Shown one piece after another: positions 45,610-56,900 of a stretch of DNA of 64,000 nucleotides (its first letter is position 1; each line of letters opens with the position of its first letter). The notes beneath the pieces are model-generated. The model was not told the DNA's origin, searched no databases, and saw nothing but the letters and a program-made list of their open reading frames with translations. Both the position numbers and the translations under genes were made by a program. This DNA comes from Rhodopirellula sp. SM50 (GTDB lineage Bacteria > Planctomycetota > Planctomycetia > Pirellulales > Pirellulaceae), in contig NZ_NTFY01000001.1 of NCBI RefSeq assembly GCF_002289565.1, positions 147,724 through 211,723 of the forward strand, given 5' to 3'.

Positions 45610-46929
45610 TCAGGGTTCGCAATTCGGATCGACTGACTGACTTCCCGGCAACAGGGGACGTCCTGCAGGTGCACCCGGGTGGATGTTCTGCTCGGTGATC
45701 CGCACTCGGCTGACCGGGTTGGGATAGCTGTAGCCGGGCTGATGCCGAACGGTCGTTCGCATCGTTTCGACGGGCTGGGGAATATGCATCGGGGTGCGGT
45801 TCCGCATCACGTGCTTCTTCAATCCCGCGGGGGCTCCCAACGGAATGTGCGGCGGTCCGGGCAACCCGATCGGTGTGCCGCTCATCGGCATGCCGTACTG
45901 GGGTGCGTTGACGCCGGCGATCATGCCCGGCAGTTGCGGCGGCATCGTCGAACAGGCACCGCCATCAGGGCCACAGCCGCTCGTCGACGCCGGGGCGAAG
46001 GGGGCAGGCAGTCCGGCGATCGGCGGAGACATTCCCAGTCCCATGCCGCCCGATCCGGGCATTTCGATATCTTTGTCACCGAGTCGGATGATCGCCAGGA
46101 TCGAACCGCGTCGGTCGGCTTCGACGATCGGATCCACGCCCGGATCCAGACGCGTGCTCACCAGGGTATCAATACCCGCCAACGCCGGACCTTGGAAATC
46201 CGGATCGGGCAGATACAGCACCTTGGTCACAAAGTTACCGGTGACCACTTGGTCGAAATCCTCTTCATCGAATTGAAGCGGAATCGAGTTGTGGGCCAGG
46301 TAAGCGCCGGTGCGAGGATTGGCATAGGCCAATTCGATCGTCGGGTACAGTTCCACGCCTTCACGTCCGGGGATGTTCGTCAGCTTGATGCGGAACAAAC
46401 CACCCTGGGGAAAGTTTTGGCGTGCGGGGACGATCAACGGTTCGCTGTCGAACATGCCGCTGCCGGTTTGGTCGTAGCGAACCTGCATGCCTTCGGGGCG
46501 ACCGAAGGTGACTTGAACGGCTTGATTGATCGGCGCGGCGACCATCATGCCGCCCATGCCGGCTCCGCCGACGATTGTTCCGCTGGATCCGGTGTTGCAT
46601 CCGCACGCGGCACCGCCGGCATGCATGCCGTCAACGAATCCGACTTGTTGGATTTCGCTCTGGCTTAGATCTCGGCCTGCGGCGGCGAGCTCCGACGGGA
46701 CTTCCGTTGGAACCTTGTTGGCCGCGATTGTGTTGCAGGATCCGGCCGGAGCAGCCATGGCACCGGCATACGGTGGTGGTCCCAAGACGCCGGGGCCGGG
46801 GCCTCCGACTCCGGGACCGGGCTCCATCATTTGTTGAGCCGGTGGTAAATTGTGGCGAGTCGGTACGCATCCGGTCGCGACCATCGCACCAGCCGCAATC
46901 AGCGACAAGTGAGTGACGAATCGTTTCAT
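45610..46929 (-). CDS. Pro/Gly-rich exported lipoprotein
   Basis: The 439-residue product has a signal peptide with lipobox, MKRFVTHLSLIAAGAMVATGC-VPT. A Gly/Pro-rich region with PGPGVGGPGPGVLGPP follows. The conserved core (about 180-300) is shared with the neighbouring gene: GLFRIKLTNIPGREGVELYP and NFVTKVLYLPDPD. A second Pro/Gly/Met-rich region ends the protein. Several Cys are present (ACGCN, SGCGPDGGACS). It leads a three-gene minus-strand group. The start is the ATG 46927-46929, preceded by GGGGGAAAAG. No function can be assigned; cell-envelope location is likely. Confidence 0.7.
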   Translation of the reverse strand: MKRFVTHLSLIAAGAMVATGCVPTRHNLPPAQQMMEPGPGVGGPGPGVLGPPPYAGAMAAPAGSCNTIAANKVPTEVPSELAAAGRDLSQSEIQQVGFVDGMHAGGAACGCNTGSSGTIVGGAGMGGMMVAAPINQAVQVTFGRPEGMQVRYDQTGSGMFDSEPLIVPARQNFPQGGLFRIKLTNIPGREGVELYPTIELAYANPRTGAYLAHNSIPLQFDEEDFDQVVTGNFVTKVLYLPDPDFQGPALAGIDTLVSTRLDPGVDPIVEADRRGSILAIIRLGDKDIEMPGSGGMGLGMSPPIAGLPAPFAPASTSGCGPDGGACSTMPPQLPGMIAGVNAPQYGMPMSGTPIGLPGPPHIPLGAPAGLKKHVMRNRTPMHIPQPVETMRTTVRHQPGYSYPNPVSRVRITEQNIHPGAPAGRPLLPGSQSVDPNCEP

Positions 46930-47152
46930 CTTTTCCCCCATTCCTTGGGTAGCACCGCGCTCGAATGCGGTTTGCGGGGTCGGTCCCCGCCTGGGCTGAA
47001 AAATCAAAGGTAGTTTCTCGTGCACGATCTGCCTGGACGTGTGACCCGAATCGCATCTACGATTCGCGCCACGCAACGGACAGGACGGCCACGTGATAAA
47101 CCCATCGGCACGTTGCGTCCTGATTCTTTGGAAAAATCGCCATAACCCGACC

Positions 47153-48247
47153 ATGAAGATCGATCGACACGACCGCGAGCAGCCGAAAGGCCCCGTGAAA
47201 CTCCGTTTCACGCCCCCGCTGTGCCAATTCGTCTTCGGTGGTGTCCTCATCGCGGCGTCGTTCAATCAGCCGTTCGGTGGACAACCGGCCCAAGCCGATC
47301 CGCCAACGACCGGCCAGACCACACACACGCCGACCCCCGATCCGGGCCCGCAGCCCGCTGGACATGATGTAGAAGATACCGGCGATGGCTCGGCGGACAG
47401 CGTCGCCGACCAGCAGCGTGCCTCCGCACTGATCGATCAAGTGATCGATCGTCTGGCCAATGGTGCTGCGTTCGATTGCAAAATCCGACAGCGTGTGCGA
47501 ACCGCCGGACGCGAAGTGCTCGGCGTCGGGACCTATTTGCAGGTCGGTGGCGGAACCGGACAGTTTTCGTTTCAAATCGAAATGCACGATGGCACCGGAA
47601 AACATCGTCTGCAACAAATCAGCGACGGACGCCTGGCTTGGACCCGCACCGAGGTCGCCGGCGTCGTCTCCCTCAGCCGCGTAGATGTCGGATGGTTGGA
47701 CGAAGGAGCGCGGACGCTACGCAGGAACGACCGGATCAAACCCAGCATGATGGTCGGGGGTCCCTGTGAAATGCTTGATAGCATTCGCCGAGACTATGAC
47801 TTGAAACTCGGCAAAAGCTCGCTCGCCGGGCGGTCCCTGTTGGTCGTCATCGGCACGCTGAAACAAAGTCGACGCGACGAAATCACCGCGGTGGTCGATG
47901 GAGCCGAGCTGCCGGCACTGTTTCCCACACGCGTCAACGTGGCGATCGCCCAAGACGACGACCCCGAAATCAACTTCGGCAAAGGCCTGCCGATTCGAAT
48001 CGAGCACTTCAGCGACCCGATTGCCACCTCCGCCGCCCCCCAAGGCGAACTGCGATCGACCCTCAAGAAACGCCAGATGATCTCGTTGCTGGAATTCTAT
48101 TCGATTCGCCCCGTCGCCCCTCCCCCGATTCAACGGTTCCGCTTCGAAAACCAGGACACCGAAATCGATTTCGTCAACGAAACCGGCCGCTACGAAGACC
48201 GGTTTAATATCCGAGTCAGCGCGAAAGAACGCGAACGGTACCGCTGA
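47153..48247 (+). CDS. Exported protein of unknown function
   Basis: The 364-residue product has a hydrophobic N-terminal stretch (about residues 20-37, FTPPLCQFVFGGVLIAASF) that may be a signal peptide. A Pro/Thr-rich linker follows, then a beta-rich domain (about residues 85-364) with VGTYLQVGGGTGQFSFQIEMHDGTGKHRLQQISDGRLAWTRTEV. Such patterns recall LolA-like lipid-binding folds, but this is not shown. The gene is divergent from the lipoprotein gene at 46929 with 223 bases between them. The start is the ATG at 47153. It converges on the giant TPR gene, whose stop is 26 bases away. Confidence 0.65.
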   Translation: MKIDRHDREQPKGPVKLRFTPPLCQFVFGGVLIAASFNQPFGGQPAQADPPTTGQTTHTPTPDPGPQPAGHDVEDTGDGSADSVADQQRASALIDQVIDRLANGAAFDCKIRQRVRTAGREVLGVGTYLQVGGGTGQFSFQIEMHDGTGKHRLQQISDGRLAWTRTEVAGVVSLSRVDVGWLDEGARTLRRNDRIKPSMMVGGPCEMLDSIRRDYDLKLGKSSLAGRSLLVVIGTLKQSRRDEITAVVDGAELPALFPTRVNVAIAQDDDPEINFGKGLPIRIEHFSDPIATSAAPQGELRSTLKKRQMISLLEFYSIRPVAPPPIQRFRFENQDTEIDFVNETGRYEDRFNIRVSAKERERYR

Positions 48248-48273
48248 ATCACCGAACGTCTCGCCGCTCGCTC

Positions 48274-51200
48274 TCAATCCCGCTTCAACAACTCCACCAA
48301 TCGGGGAAAATTCGACCGCTCCGATTCCGGAATGAATTGCTTCATCAGCGAGAGCTTGTCGGGGACGTCCGGATGCGTTTGGATCACATGTCGGGCAAAC
48401 GCTCGTTGACTGTCGCTGAATGCGTCACCAGATCGGATGCCGATCACGTTGCAGAGCGAAAACAACGAATGCGGGGTGACGTCAAGCGCCAACAGTCGCG
48501 TGTAAATCGCCGCAGGATATTTCGACGCCTCGGCCGACTGTGCAAACGCACTCCAATGCGATTTCCACAGCCCGGGGTCTTGCTCAAATGCGAACAGGTA
48601 GGTGATCGCCGCCTGGTGATTCTTTCGCTCTGATAAGAGTTTGTCAGCTCGCGCGACGATCAATTCGGGCATCAACTTTTCCTGGTTGATGGCCTGCTTC
48701 CAAAGCTGGATCGCTTTGTCGCCTTGGTCGGCGCGCTGGTACAACTCTGCCAGTGTGTCAACGAAGCCTTCCGGGATCGGCGCGTCGGGGGTGGGGCTAG
48801 AACCGACTCGCCGCTCGAACAGCGAAATCAATTGGTCAATCCGACCGGCACGGATCAGGGTCTCCATCGCCTGGCGAGACACCGCGGATCGCAAAATCTT
48901 TCCATTGGACATGTGATCTTGAATGATCGAAAATGCGACCTCCGCCGCCGTGGTGCGATTGCCGTCGATCAGAAGTGATTGGGCCATCCGCAGTTGATAC
49001 AAATCGTCTTGTCGCAGCGAGGGCGTCGCTCGCGAGGTGATGCGTCGGCGAGTCGCGACCGCCAGGTTCTGTGGGCCGCCCCATCCTTGTTCCGCTAATA
49101 GTCTTTCAAATGCAGTGCGGGTGGAGTGGTTGAGTTGCAATTTCAGGAATTGATCGGCAGCAGCACGGGCCGATGCAATGGCGCCGATTTGTGTCGCCAG
49201 GTAAAACTTTGCCAATTCGAGTCTCTGCGTCGACAGGTCATCGCTCGTGTCCATGCTGTTTAGCCTTGCAAACCCCTGGTCGGCTTTGGAGGTTTTAATT
49301 TCGAAATGCGCCAATTCGATTTGCAGGTCCACATCGTCGGGGTACATTTGGCAAAGCTCTCTCAATTTTCGGTGGCAATCAGCGGGACGTTGATCCCACC
49401 AAGCTGCATACGCAGCAACCAACTTGCGAAGTTTCAGTTCTTGCTCCGTCGCATCCGGCAAATCACGCTCAAGGTCCATCATCCAGCCATCCGACTGAGA
49501 ATCCGGAGCGGGGCTGACACGCTGAGGGGCGCCGTCCATTGCCAGTTGCACAAACCCTCGCATCAGATAGTCGTCGATCAGTTGCTTGGCGAGCGTCGTT
49601 TGCAGTTGGAGCCGCGAGAACGTGAAATTCATCGAGGTCATCGACGTTGCCGCCTGTCGGGTGGCGACTGTTGCGTATTGACGCACAAACTCGTCGCCGG
49701 TCAACGTCTTTTGTTTCAGTGTGTTTCGACGTGTGCAGTGGGCCAGCCAGGCATCGAGGAGCACGGTCCGATGCCGGCTTCGAAACTCAATTTCCGAAGG
49801 CAACGCGGGTGAGAAAAGCCAGGTTTTGACTTTGTTGGACTGCATGGCCTTCAATAAATCGAGTTGCCGATCTCGACGGGCGATGTCGGGCAATCGGGCG
49901 ACAAGTTTGTCGGCACGGGGCAGGTCGTTTTGCCAAAGTGCGACCTGGATGTCCGCGATGGCAACCACCAAACGATTCAAGGTCGGTTCTGCCACCTCGC
50001 GTTTGGGCGACGGCATGTCCTTTCCAGCGTGCCGATATTCACGGATCATGAAACGATGCAATTCAAGTTCTTGCCCGATCTGCTCGGGCGATAGGTTGCC
50101 GACCAGCATCAATTCCCGTCTGGCCGAAACAACCTTGGCCAAGATCTCCAGTTGGTGGTCGTCGAGCGACTTGAGACGTCTCGACGCTCCATCTCCCTCG
50201 ACCCTCATCCGCTTCGTCCTGGATTCCAAGATCGATCGCCATTGGGGGTGCTCGTCTGCCGGGGCGACTTCTGCCATTCGCCAAAACAATGATTCGGGGG
50301 GACGGATCGCCTTGCGACTGAGTGATCGTTTCAATCCATAAAGCGCCAGCAAATCTTCCAATTGGCTCGGGTCCTTGATCTGATCCGGCGGCGGCATCGG
50401 GAACAGTTCATCAATCAGCTCGTGAACCGATTGCAGTTTGCCGTCGCGTGCGTTTTGTTTGCTTCGGCCGAGCACACCGATCGCGCGACTGATCCAACGG
50501 GCCTGATAGTAGTCCTCAGGAATCAGATAGTCCTGCCCGGCGGGCCGCGCGGGGGTACCGGCCGGAGCACGGGCGGTCGTGGCGGAGTCTGCTTTTCCTA
50601 GGAGGTTGCTTAGGAAAAACGTGAAGTTGCGTTTCGGGACCGTGTACGTGCTCAATTTGGCGGTGCCGGATCGCCGGACTCGCGGAGTGAGACGAATCGT
50701 GTAGTTGCCGGACAAGCCCCTGCCGGACGCGCGTGTGGCTTGGCACGGCGGGGGCATGTCCAACGGAGCGTCCAGGGCGTCAATCTCGCCGGCCAAGCGG
50801 ATCGCTTCGGCAAGCCGAGCGTCATCGGCGTCGCGAGCGGTCAGGAATAGTAATTGCGACTCCACACATTTGATTCCCCACCACGCCGTTCGATGCTCGT
50901 TGACGATGCGGCACAGTTCGATCGCCTGTTCGAAACTTTGGTCGGCCGTACGCGCGATGAGGGTCATCGCGCGTTGCGGATCGGTCGTCTTGGCCAGTTC
51001 GCTCGCAGTTAATTCGAACTGCTTCAACTTGCCAAGCTTGGCCTGTAAATTTCCCAGCAAATCATAGTCGTCCGGGGTGCCTGCCAAGTCGATCAATTGA
51101 AGCTGATACTCCACAGCGGTCTCGAAATCGGACATCGCGATCAGGCAGGTGACGGTTTGCCGGATCAGATTCAGATCGTCGGGTTGCTGATCCACCAATT

Positions 51201-53652
51201 GCCGCAACAGAAAGCTTGCACGTTTGTAGTTTTCGATCGATTGCCAAAACGATGCGATCATTCGCTGTGTGTGGTAGCGGTCCTTGGTCGTCAACACAAA
51301 CTGTTCCAATCGTCTGAGCAGCTGATCCGATTCTCCACGCCGCTCATACAGTGGAACCATCATTTGCATCAGCTCCTGACGGCGATCCCAGTCGCGTTCC
51401 ATTTCGATCGCTTCCCAGTACAGCTCGATCGCCGGATCGGTCTGGAACCGATCGGCGTAGTATTTGGCCAACATCAAGCGGTGGAGATTGTCACGCGGTG
51501 CTAAATCAACTGCGTTTCGCAGTGCCGCGACCGCTTCTTCGTCGCGTCGGAGAGCGAACGCCAGCTCGGCAAAGATTCGATAGGAATCTGCGGCACCCGG
51601 AGCGACGCGGATCAAGGCGACGGCGGTCTGAGCCGCTTGTTCCAGATCGCCGATTTCGTTTTGCAAGGTCAGGATCCGACGCAGGTATTTCGTTTTGAAG
51701 CGTGCGTCGAGTTCCGTCAAACGCTCGTAATACTTGATCGCGTCCACTCGCCGCTGCTGTCGTTGGGCGATCTCCGCTGCGACAAGTAGCGTTTCGACAT
51801 CGTCGGGTGCTTGATCGACGGCGTCTTGGATTGTCTGTGCGGCGCGGGAAAGTTGGTTGTCGGCGAGGTACAGATGCGCCAACAGCAAACGGTTCTTGAT
51901 GGAGGGTTCTTGATTGGCCGCTCGTGCGATCATTTGCCTCAGAATTCCAGCTTCAATGTAGGCGGTGATTTGGTCGCGAAGCACCTGTTGACGTTCGTCT
52001 CGGGTTTCAGCAATCGACTCTGCCGTTTCCAGTTGCGCGGTGGCTTGTCGGTAGGCTTTGGCGTCCATCAACGCCCGGGCGTAGCGGAGTCGCTGATTGA
52101 AGGTCAGATCAAACGAAGCCGCCTCACGCCACGCCTGCAGTGATTGAGCGTTGTACTTGAACGACGCAAAAATCTCGGCCAACCGAATCAATGACTCGCG
52201 ATTGCGACGCGGCCCCGTCGCGATCGATTGCCAAACTTCGATGGCTTCGTCCACCCGCTTGAGCGTATGAAGTTGCTCACCCAGGTATTCGCGGTATTGC
52301 GTGGAATCGGGGGCTAGCTCGACTGCTTTGCGGTACAGAGAAATGGCGTGGTCGGTGCGGCCGATGCCTGCGAACAGTTTGGCAACGCGGACGTGCAGCA
52401 CCGGATCCTCGGGCCGCAAATTCAACAGCCGTTCCCAGACGCCGGCGGCGGCATCACGTCGTGCGGCCGGTTCTCTGTCCATGTCACGCAACAACAGCCG
52501 GCCCCAGCGAATGAAGGAATCGGGGTTGTTGGGATCGAGACGGACGAGGGCTTCGAAGTGCGGCGATGCTTCTTCCAGACGATCGGCGCGGTCCAAGACA
52601 TCGATCAATGCCAGACGGGCAGAGATGTCGCCCGGAGCCCTTTGGACAGCGGACTGCATCGTTTTTCGGGCCAAATCCAAATGGCCGGCAAGCGTTTGGA
52701 TTTGACCGAGACGAATCCGCAAGGACAGATCATCGGGTAACCGTTGCACCTCCGCGGAATAAAATTCGATCAGTGCATCGAATGAACCATCGTGGAGTAA
52801 TCCTGCCTCCAGGCGATCACGGACGTCGCGATACAGCCAACTGCCCGGACGGAGCCGCACTAACATGGTTTTCAATTGCTCGTTCGCCACGTCGGGGCGA
52901 TCGAGCAGACGGTGCAGTTCCGCCGTTTGGATTTGAAAGCGAATCTTCTGTTCGGCGTTCTCCGCTCCGCGTACCAATTGGGTGTATTGTTCCAACGCCG
53001 GTTCGTACAGCCTTTCGTCAACCAATTGTCGGGCGACCCGTTCAGCGATCGTTTGATCACCGGGAAACTGCTGTTGGAGTTGTTTCCACGTTCGGATCGC
53101 TTTCGCTTGATCGCCCGATCGAGCATAAAGTCGACCGAGCTGGAGATAGATCTGCACCGCATCGACGCGTCGGGGGCTACGATCGAGCGAACGTTGCATC
53201 GCTTCGATCGCTTCGTCGGTTTTTCCCGTCGCCCGCAATGCCGCTGCCAATTGAAAGCTGGCCATGGCATCCTGTTCCCGCCAACGTTCCGCCTTGGCGA
53301 GCGCCACGATTGCCTTGCCGTACAGACCGCGACGGAGTTGAATCAGCCCGAGCACCATCTGACGCTCCCCGGCACGCTGGGCCGAATCCGCGACATCAAG
53401 CGATCGAAGAAAATCGTCCAGCGTGTGATTTTGCAGATGGTGGCTGTACACGCGATCGAGCGCGATTCCCGGTCGCGGCCGCCGCAGCAGTACCTCGGTG
53501 AATCGCTCGATCGCCTGGTCGGACTCGGCGGCTGGGCGTTGCGCCGGCACACCGCAGCGATCGGAAAAGAGCATGCCCCAGATCGTCAGCAGACAGACGA
53601 GCGACACCAAGCGGCGCGGCGAGTGGAATCGAGAGCGATTGTGTTGCGTCAT
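48274..53652 (-). CDS. Giant exported TPR protein (1792 residues)
   Basis: The product begins with a probable signal peptide (about residues 15-38, LVSLVCLLTIWGMLFSDRCG). Tetratricopeptide-like helical repeats cover about residues 95-930 and again from about 1480. Examples are AIRTWKQLQQQFPGDQTIAERVA and AISLYRKAVELAPDSTQYREYLGEQL. The middle (about 950-1100) is a non-repeat region containing TYTVPKRNFTFFLSNLLGK and LIPEDYYQARWISRAIGVLGRSK. No catalytic motif was found. TPR arrays bind other proteins, so this is probably a periplasmic scaffold. It is colinear with the larger gene upstream and appears to be its tandem paralogue, lacking about 440 C-terminal residues. Confidence 0.82.
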   Translation of the reverse strand: MTQHNRSRFHSPRRLVSLVCLLTIWGMLFSDRCGVPAQRPAAESDQAIERFTEVLLRRPRPGIALDRVYSHHLQNHTLDDFLRSLDVADSAQRAGERQMVLGLIQLRRGLYGKAIVALAKAERWREQDAMASFQLAAALRATGKTDEAIEAMQRSLDRSPRRVDAVQIYLQLGRLYARSGDQAKAIRTWKQLQQQFPGDQTIAERVARQLVDERLYEPALEQYTQLVRGAENAEQKIRFQIQTAELHRLLDRPDVANEQLKTMLVRLRPGSWLYRDVRDRLEAGLLHDGSFDALIEFYSAEVQRLPDDLSLRIRLGQIQTLAGHLDLARKTMQSAVQRAPGDISARLALIDVLDRADRLEEASPHFEALVRLDPNNPDSFIRWGRLLLRDMDREPAARRDAAAGVWERLLNLRPEDPVLHVRVAKLFAGIGRTDHAISLYRKAVELAPDSTQYREYLGEQLHTLKRVDEAIEVWQSIATGPRRNRESLIRLAEIFASFKYNAQSLQAWREAASFDLTFNQRLRYARALMDAKAYRQATAQLETAESIAETRDERQQVLRDQITAYIEAGILRQMIARAANQEPSIKNRLLLAHLYLADNQLSRAAQTIQDAVDQAPDDVETLLVAAEIAQRQQRRVDAIKYYERLTELDARFKTKYLRRILTLQNEIGDLEQAAQTAVALIRVAPGAADSYRIFAELAFALRRDEEAVAALRNAVDLAPRDNLHRLMLAKYYADRFQTDPAIELYWEAIEMERDWDRRQELMQMMVPLYERRGESDQLLRRLEQFVLTTKDRYHTQRMIASFWQSIENYKRASFLLRQLVDQQPDDLNLIRQTVTCLIAMSDFETAVEYQLQLIDLAGTPDDYDLLGNLQAKLGKLKQFELTASELAKTTDPQRAMTLIARTADQSFEQAIELCRIVNEHRTAWWGIKCVESQLLFLTARDADDARLAEAIRLAGEIDALDAPLDMPPPCQATRASGRGLSGNYTIRLTPRVRRSGTAKLSTYTVPKRNFTFFLSNLLGKADSATTARAPAGTPARPAGQDYLIPEDYYQARWISRAIGVLGRSKQNARDGKLQSVHELIDELFPMPPPDQIKDPSQLEDLLALYGLKRSLSRKAIRPPESLFWRMAEVAPADEHPQWRSILESRTKRMRVEGDGASRRLKSLDDHQLEILAKVVSARRELMLVGNLSPEQIGQELELHRFMIREYRHAGKDMPSPKREVAEPTLNRLVVAIADIQVALWQNDLPRADKLVARLPDIARRDRQLDLLKAMQSNKVKTWLFSPALPSEIEFRSRHRTVLLDAWLAHCTRRNTLKQKTLTGDEFVRQYATVATRQAATSMTSMNFTFSRLQLQTTLAKQLIDDYLMRGFVQLAMDGAPQRVSPAPDSQSDGWMMDLERDLPDATEQELKLRKLVAAYAAWWDQRPADCHRKLRELCQMYPDDVDLQIELAHFEIKTSKADQGFARLNSMDTSDDLSTQRLELAKFYLATQIGAIASARAAADQFLKLQLNHSTRTAFERLLAEQGWGGPQNLAVATRRRITSRATPSLRQDDLYQLRMAQSLLIDGNRTTAAEVAFSIIQDHMSNGKILRSAVSRQAMETLIRAGRIDQLISLFERRVGSSPTPDAPIPEGFVDTLAELYQRADQGDKAIQLWKQAINQEKLMPELIVARADKLLSERKNHQAAITYLFAFEQDPGLWKSHWSAFAQSAEASKYPAAIYTRLLALDVTPHSLFSLCNVIGIRSGDAFSDSQRAFARHVIQTHPDVPDKLSLMKQFIPESERSNFPRLVELLKRD

Positions 53653-53918
53653 CGTCGTGGGAAACCACTCTCCGAACAGTGCCGCGTTGAGATCGGTACC
53701 AATACGCTTTCAATGATTGTACCGATTCATCGTACCAAGATCACGCGCCACTGGCTGACAGCATCTCGATCTAATCGGGATCTGCGGAGTTAATGGTGAG
53801 CCGCTGGCCGTCAGGCCTCGGGCGGGCGCCGAAATGCCCGGCCGCTTACGCGTCGCGGCTCACTAAATCAACAGACCGCTGACGCCACGTGCTGGGATGT
53901 GAATGCCAGCGGGACGCG
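53653..53918. repeat. Spacer between the giant TPR genes with a GTGAGCCGC palindrome
   Basis: Arms GTGAGCCGC (53796-53804) and GCGGCTCAC (53855-53863) flank CGGGCGGGCGCCGAAATGCC-type GC-rich sequence. Similar palindromes are widespread in planctomycete intergenic DNA. No gene is present. The region contains the upstream sequence of the 1792-residue gene. Confidence 0.7.
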
Positions 53919-56900
53919 TCAGCGAGCAGCGGGTGCGTCGTCGCGATGACTGAGCCCGGACAGCGCCGCCAGGGCGGTCTGGTCGTTGCACTGCGTGGCG
54001 ATTTCACTCAACCGTGCAATCACTTGCGTCAACGCCGTGTCGGAGGATTCGATGTCACTCCTCATGATCGCCGTCAACGCGATGACAAATTCATGCAACG
54101 GACCCGAATCCATTTGCGTCCCTGTCGGCAACGATTGCAAGCATTCGTCCAGCAAGTCGCTCAAGGTGTCCGGGCGGACCACCGACGCCAACACCAGACG
54201 GGCCGGGAGATTTGCGGACGAACGCTCTTCGGCATCCGCGATGCGATCGAGTTCCGCCAGTAGTCTCTGGCATGCCTCGCGTCCTACCGGAGTGGAGCAG
54301 GCGGATCGGATCGCCAACTCGAACAGGCAATCCCGTGGGGTGTCGGTCAAGGCGTCCAACCTGGTCCCGTAAAGATCCAACGTTGCATTCGCAACGCCAC
54401 CCAACAGAGGACTCCGCATCGCGTCGACGTAACGGATGGCGTTTTCGGCATCGACGGATTGGATCGCGGATTCGAATCGGGTTTCCAAAATCCTGCGATG
54501 ATTTCGCCCCTGGCTGTATCGCCTGGCCAGTTGGAACACCAACGGCTGGTCCAAGAACCGCCGACAGATTCCGGCGGCATCGATCGGGAAGCCGGAATCG
54601 AACAGGTTCTCTGCGATGTGCGCCGCGACCTGCAATTGCCGATTCTCTCGCACGCCCGTGGTTCGCGGAAATTTCCACGTGTGCAGACGCTCCAGCCAAC
54701 CACGGCGGGCAAGCTCACTCCGGCCAACTTGAACGTAGGTTCGAAACAGTTGATCCAGCGGAGAACCGACGGTGTGTGACGCCACTGGCTCCGCTGGCGA
54801 ATGGCGAACGGCGGCCTGAAAAATACCGATTTGCAGCATCGCTTTTTGATCGATCGGATCGAGCGTTTCGATCAGTTGGCCGGTTTGCCAAAGCAGTCCG
54901 GCGGGAATGTTTACCGGCGGAGACGTGGTGACCTGGTCATTCAAGCGAGCGGGAACGACCACGCGAATCCGCTCCGCCGCCGCGGCTCGTGTCGACTCGT
55001 CATGTAATTCATAAACGGCTTTCAGCCACTGCCGAACCGCTCGAGTGTCCTTGTCCGTTGAACCATTGACCGAGCTGAGAAACCGCTGTGACGCTTGTTC
55101 ATCGCGATGCAACAGATGCATCAAATCGTCTAAGACGCCCTGAACGACTCCCGATTCATTCCAGCCCCGCACGCTCCACAGCGGTGAATCGTGGCGAAAG
55201 GCATTTGGCGACGTGATGGCATCAACCATCATCGCGTTCAATTCGGGAAGCTGCTTCCGTTCGGATTCAGGGATCGAGGCCAACAGCAAGTCCAACTGTG
55301 CGGCGGCGTGGGGATGGTTCGCAACGACATGTCGGGCGAAACGCCGCTGGGCCTCGCTGAACGGCCCCGAGCCGGGGATCCGGATCGCACTGCAGACTGA
55401 TTCGAGTGAAAACGTTCGGATGTCGATTCGGCAAAGGTGATCGAAGAGGATCTCTTGCGACGTCGACATCGACGCGGCGCGGGTGAACACATTCCAGTGA
55501 CTTTGCCATTGCTGGGGATCACGCTCGAATGCGTACAAGTACAGCACCGCGGCGTGATGAAGTTTTTGTTTGCCCCGAAGCGAACTCGCCCGCATGATGA
55601 TTTGTCGCGGCGTCAGCTTTTCGGACTCGATAATCTGTTCCCAAAGGCGGCAGGCGAGTTCCGGTTTCCCTGCGGCGAGATACAAGTCGGCGAGTTGTTC
55701 GCGATCGATGTTCGAGTCCGGGGATGACTCGAGTTTTCGCTTGGTCGAAGTGATCAGGGGCTGCAAGCGATTCGTCTGGGCAAGGATCTGGATCGCCTGA
55801 CGCCGCGTACCGGAGCGGTCTGGCTTGCGCGGGTCTTGCTGGCGATGAATGACCGAATAGGCGACCTCCGAAGCGGTGATCAAGTCGCCTGATTCCAGCA
55901 GCGATTGGGCCAACTGGATTTGTTCGACAGCGTCCGCCACGGGATTGCGGCTGGGGGCGCGGTTGGGGGTGCGGGCAACAGGCTGTTGCCTGATCGCCTG
56001 TTGCAACGAAGCGACGGATGTGTTTTTCGAATTGATCGATTGCAATTGTTTCGCCAGAAACGTTCGCGTGTCGTCATCGATCGGCCGGGCGAGGAGTTGT
56101 CGGGCGGTGGAGCGAACGAGGTCCTCGTTGCCCGCCTGTGCGGCCAGGATCAAGCGAGCCAATTCGACTTGCCTGCGAGAGGGGGCGTCGGCTGCGGTGA
56201 TGCGATCAAGACGCTCGAACGCTTTGGCGGGTTGCTCCGTGATCACGGCCAGACGCGCCGCTTCGATTTGTAAATCCAGATCATCGGGGAACTCATCGGC
56301 CAGTATTTCCAGTTGGACAGAACAATCCAGCGGCCGTTGGTCCCACCATGCGGCGAACGCAGCAAGCGTCCGCCGCAACTTAAATTCGTGTGGCGTCGCA
56401 CCTTCAAGCGGCTCGACCAACCGCTCCAGGAAATCGTCCGGGAGCGAAAGGATGGCGCGTGACGAACCTTTGACAATCTGCTTCGGAATCAGCGGCAGCA
56501 ATCCTCGCAACAGATTCACTTCAATCAATCGCCTCGAAAGCGGCATTTGCAACTTGAACAGTTCATATCGCGTCTGGCTCACGCGAGGCGACAACACCGG
56601 CGTGACAATCTGCAGTTGCTCACCACCGAACAACTCCGATGGTGGCTGCCCTTGCCGAAAAAAAAGAGACCAACGTGAGCAATGCGCGATCCAAGCATCG
56701 GCCAGCAGTTGACGATGGCGGAGCACGAAGGCTCGTTCCGGTTCACTCGTTGGCGAAACGATCCACGGAACCACTTGGTCGGTCATCGCATCGCCGGGGC
56801 GACTGGCTCTTGCGATCTGCACCAGGTTGGCAGCGTTTTTATCCGCACTGGAGACATTGTTTTCCCACAATGCGGCTTGGATCTCCGCGACCGCGCGGTG

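Noticed and set aside
52566..53501. 311-codon plus-strand frame opposite the giant TPR gene
   Set aside because: It is an Arg/Pro-rich shadow of the TPR coding strand in GC-rich DNA.
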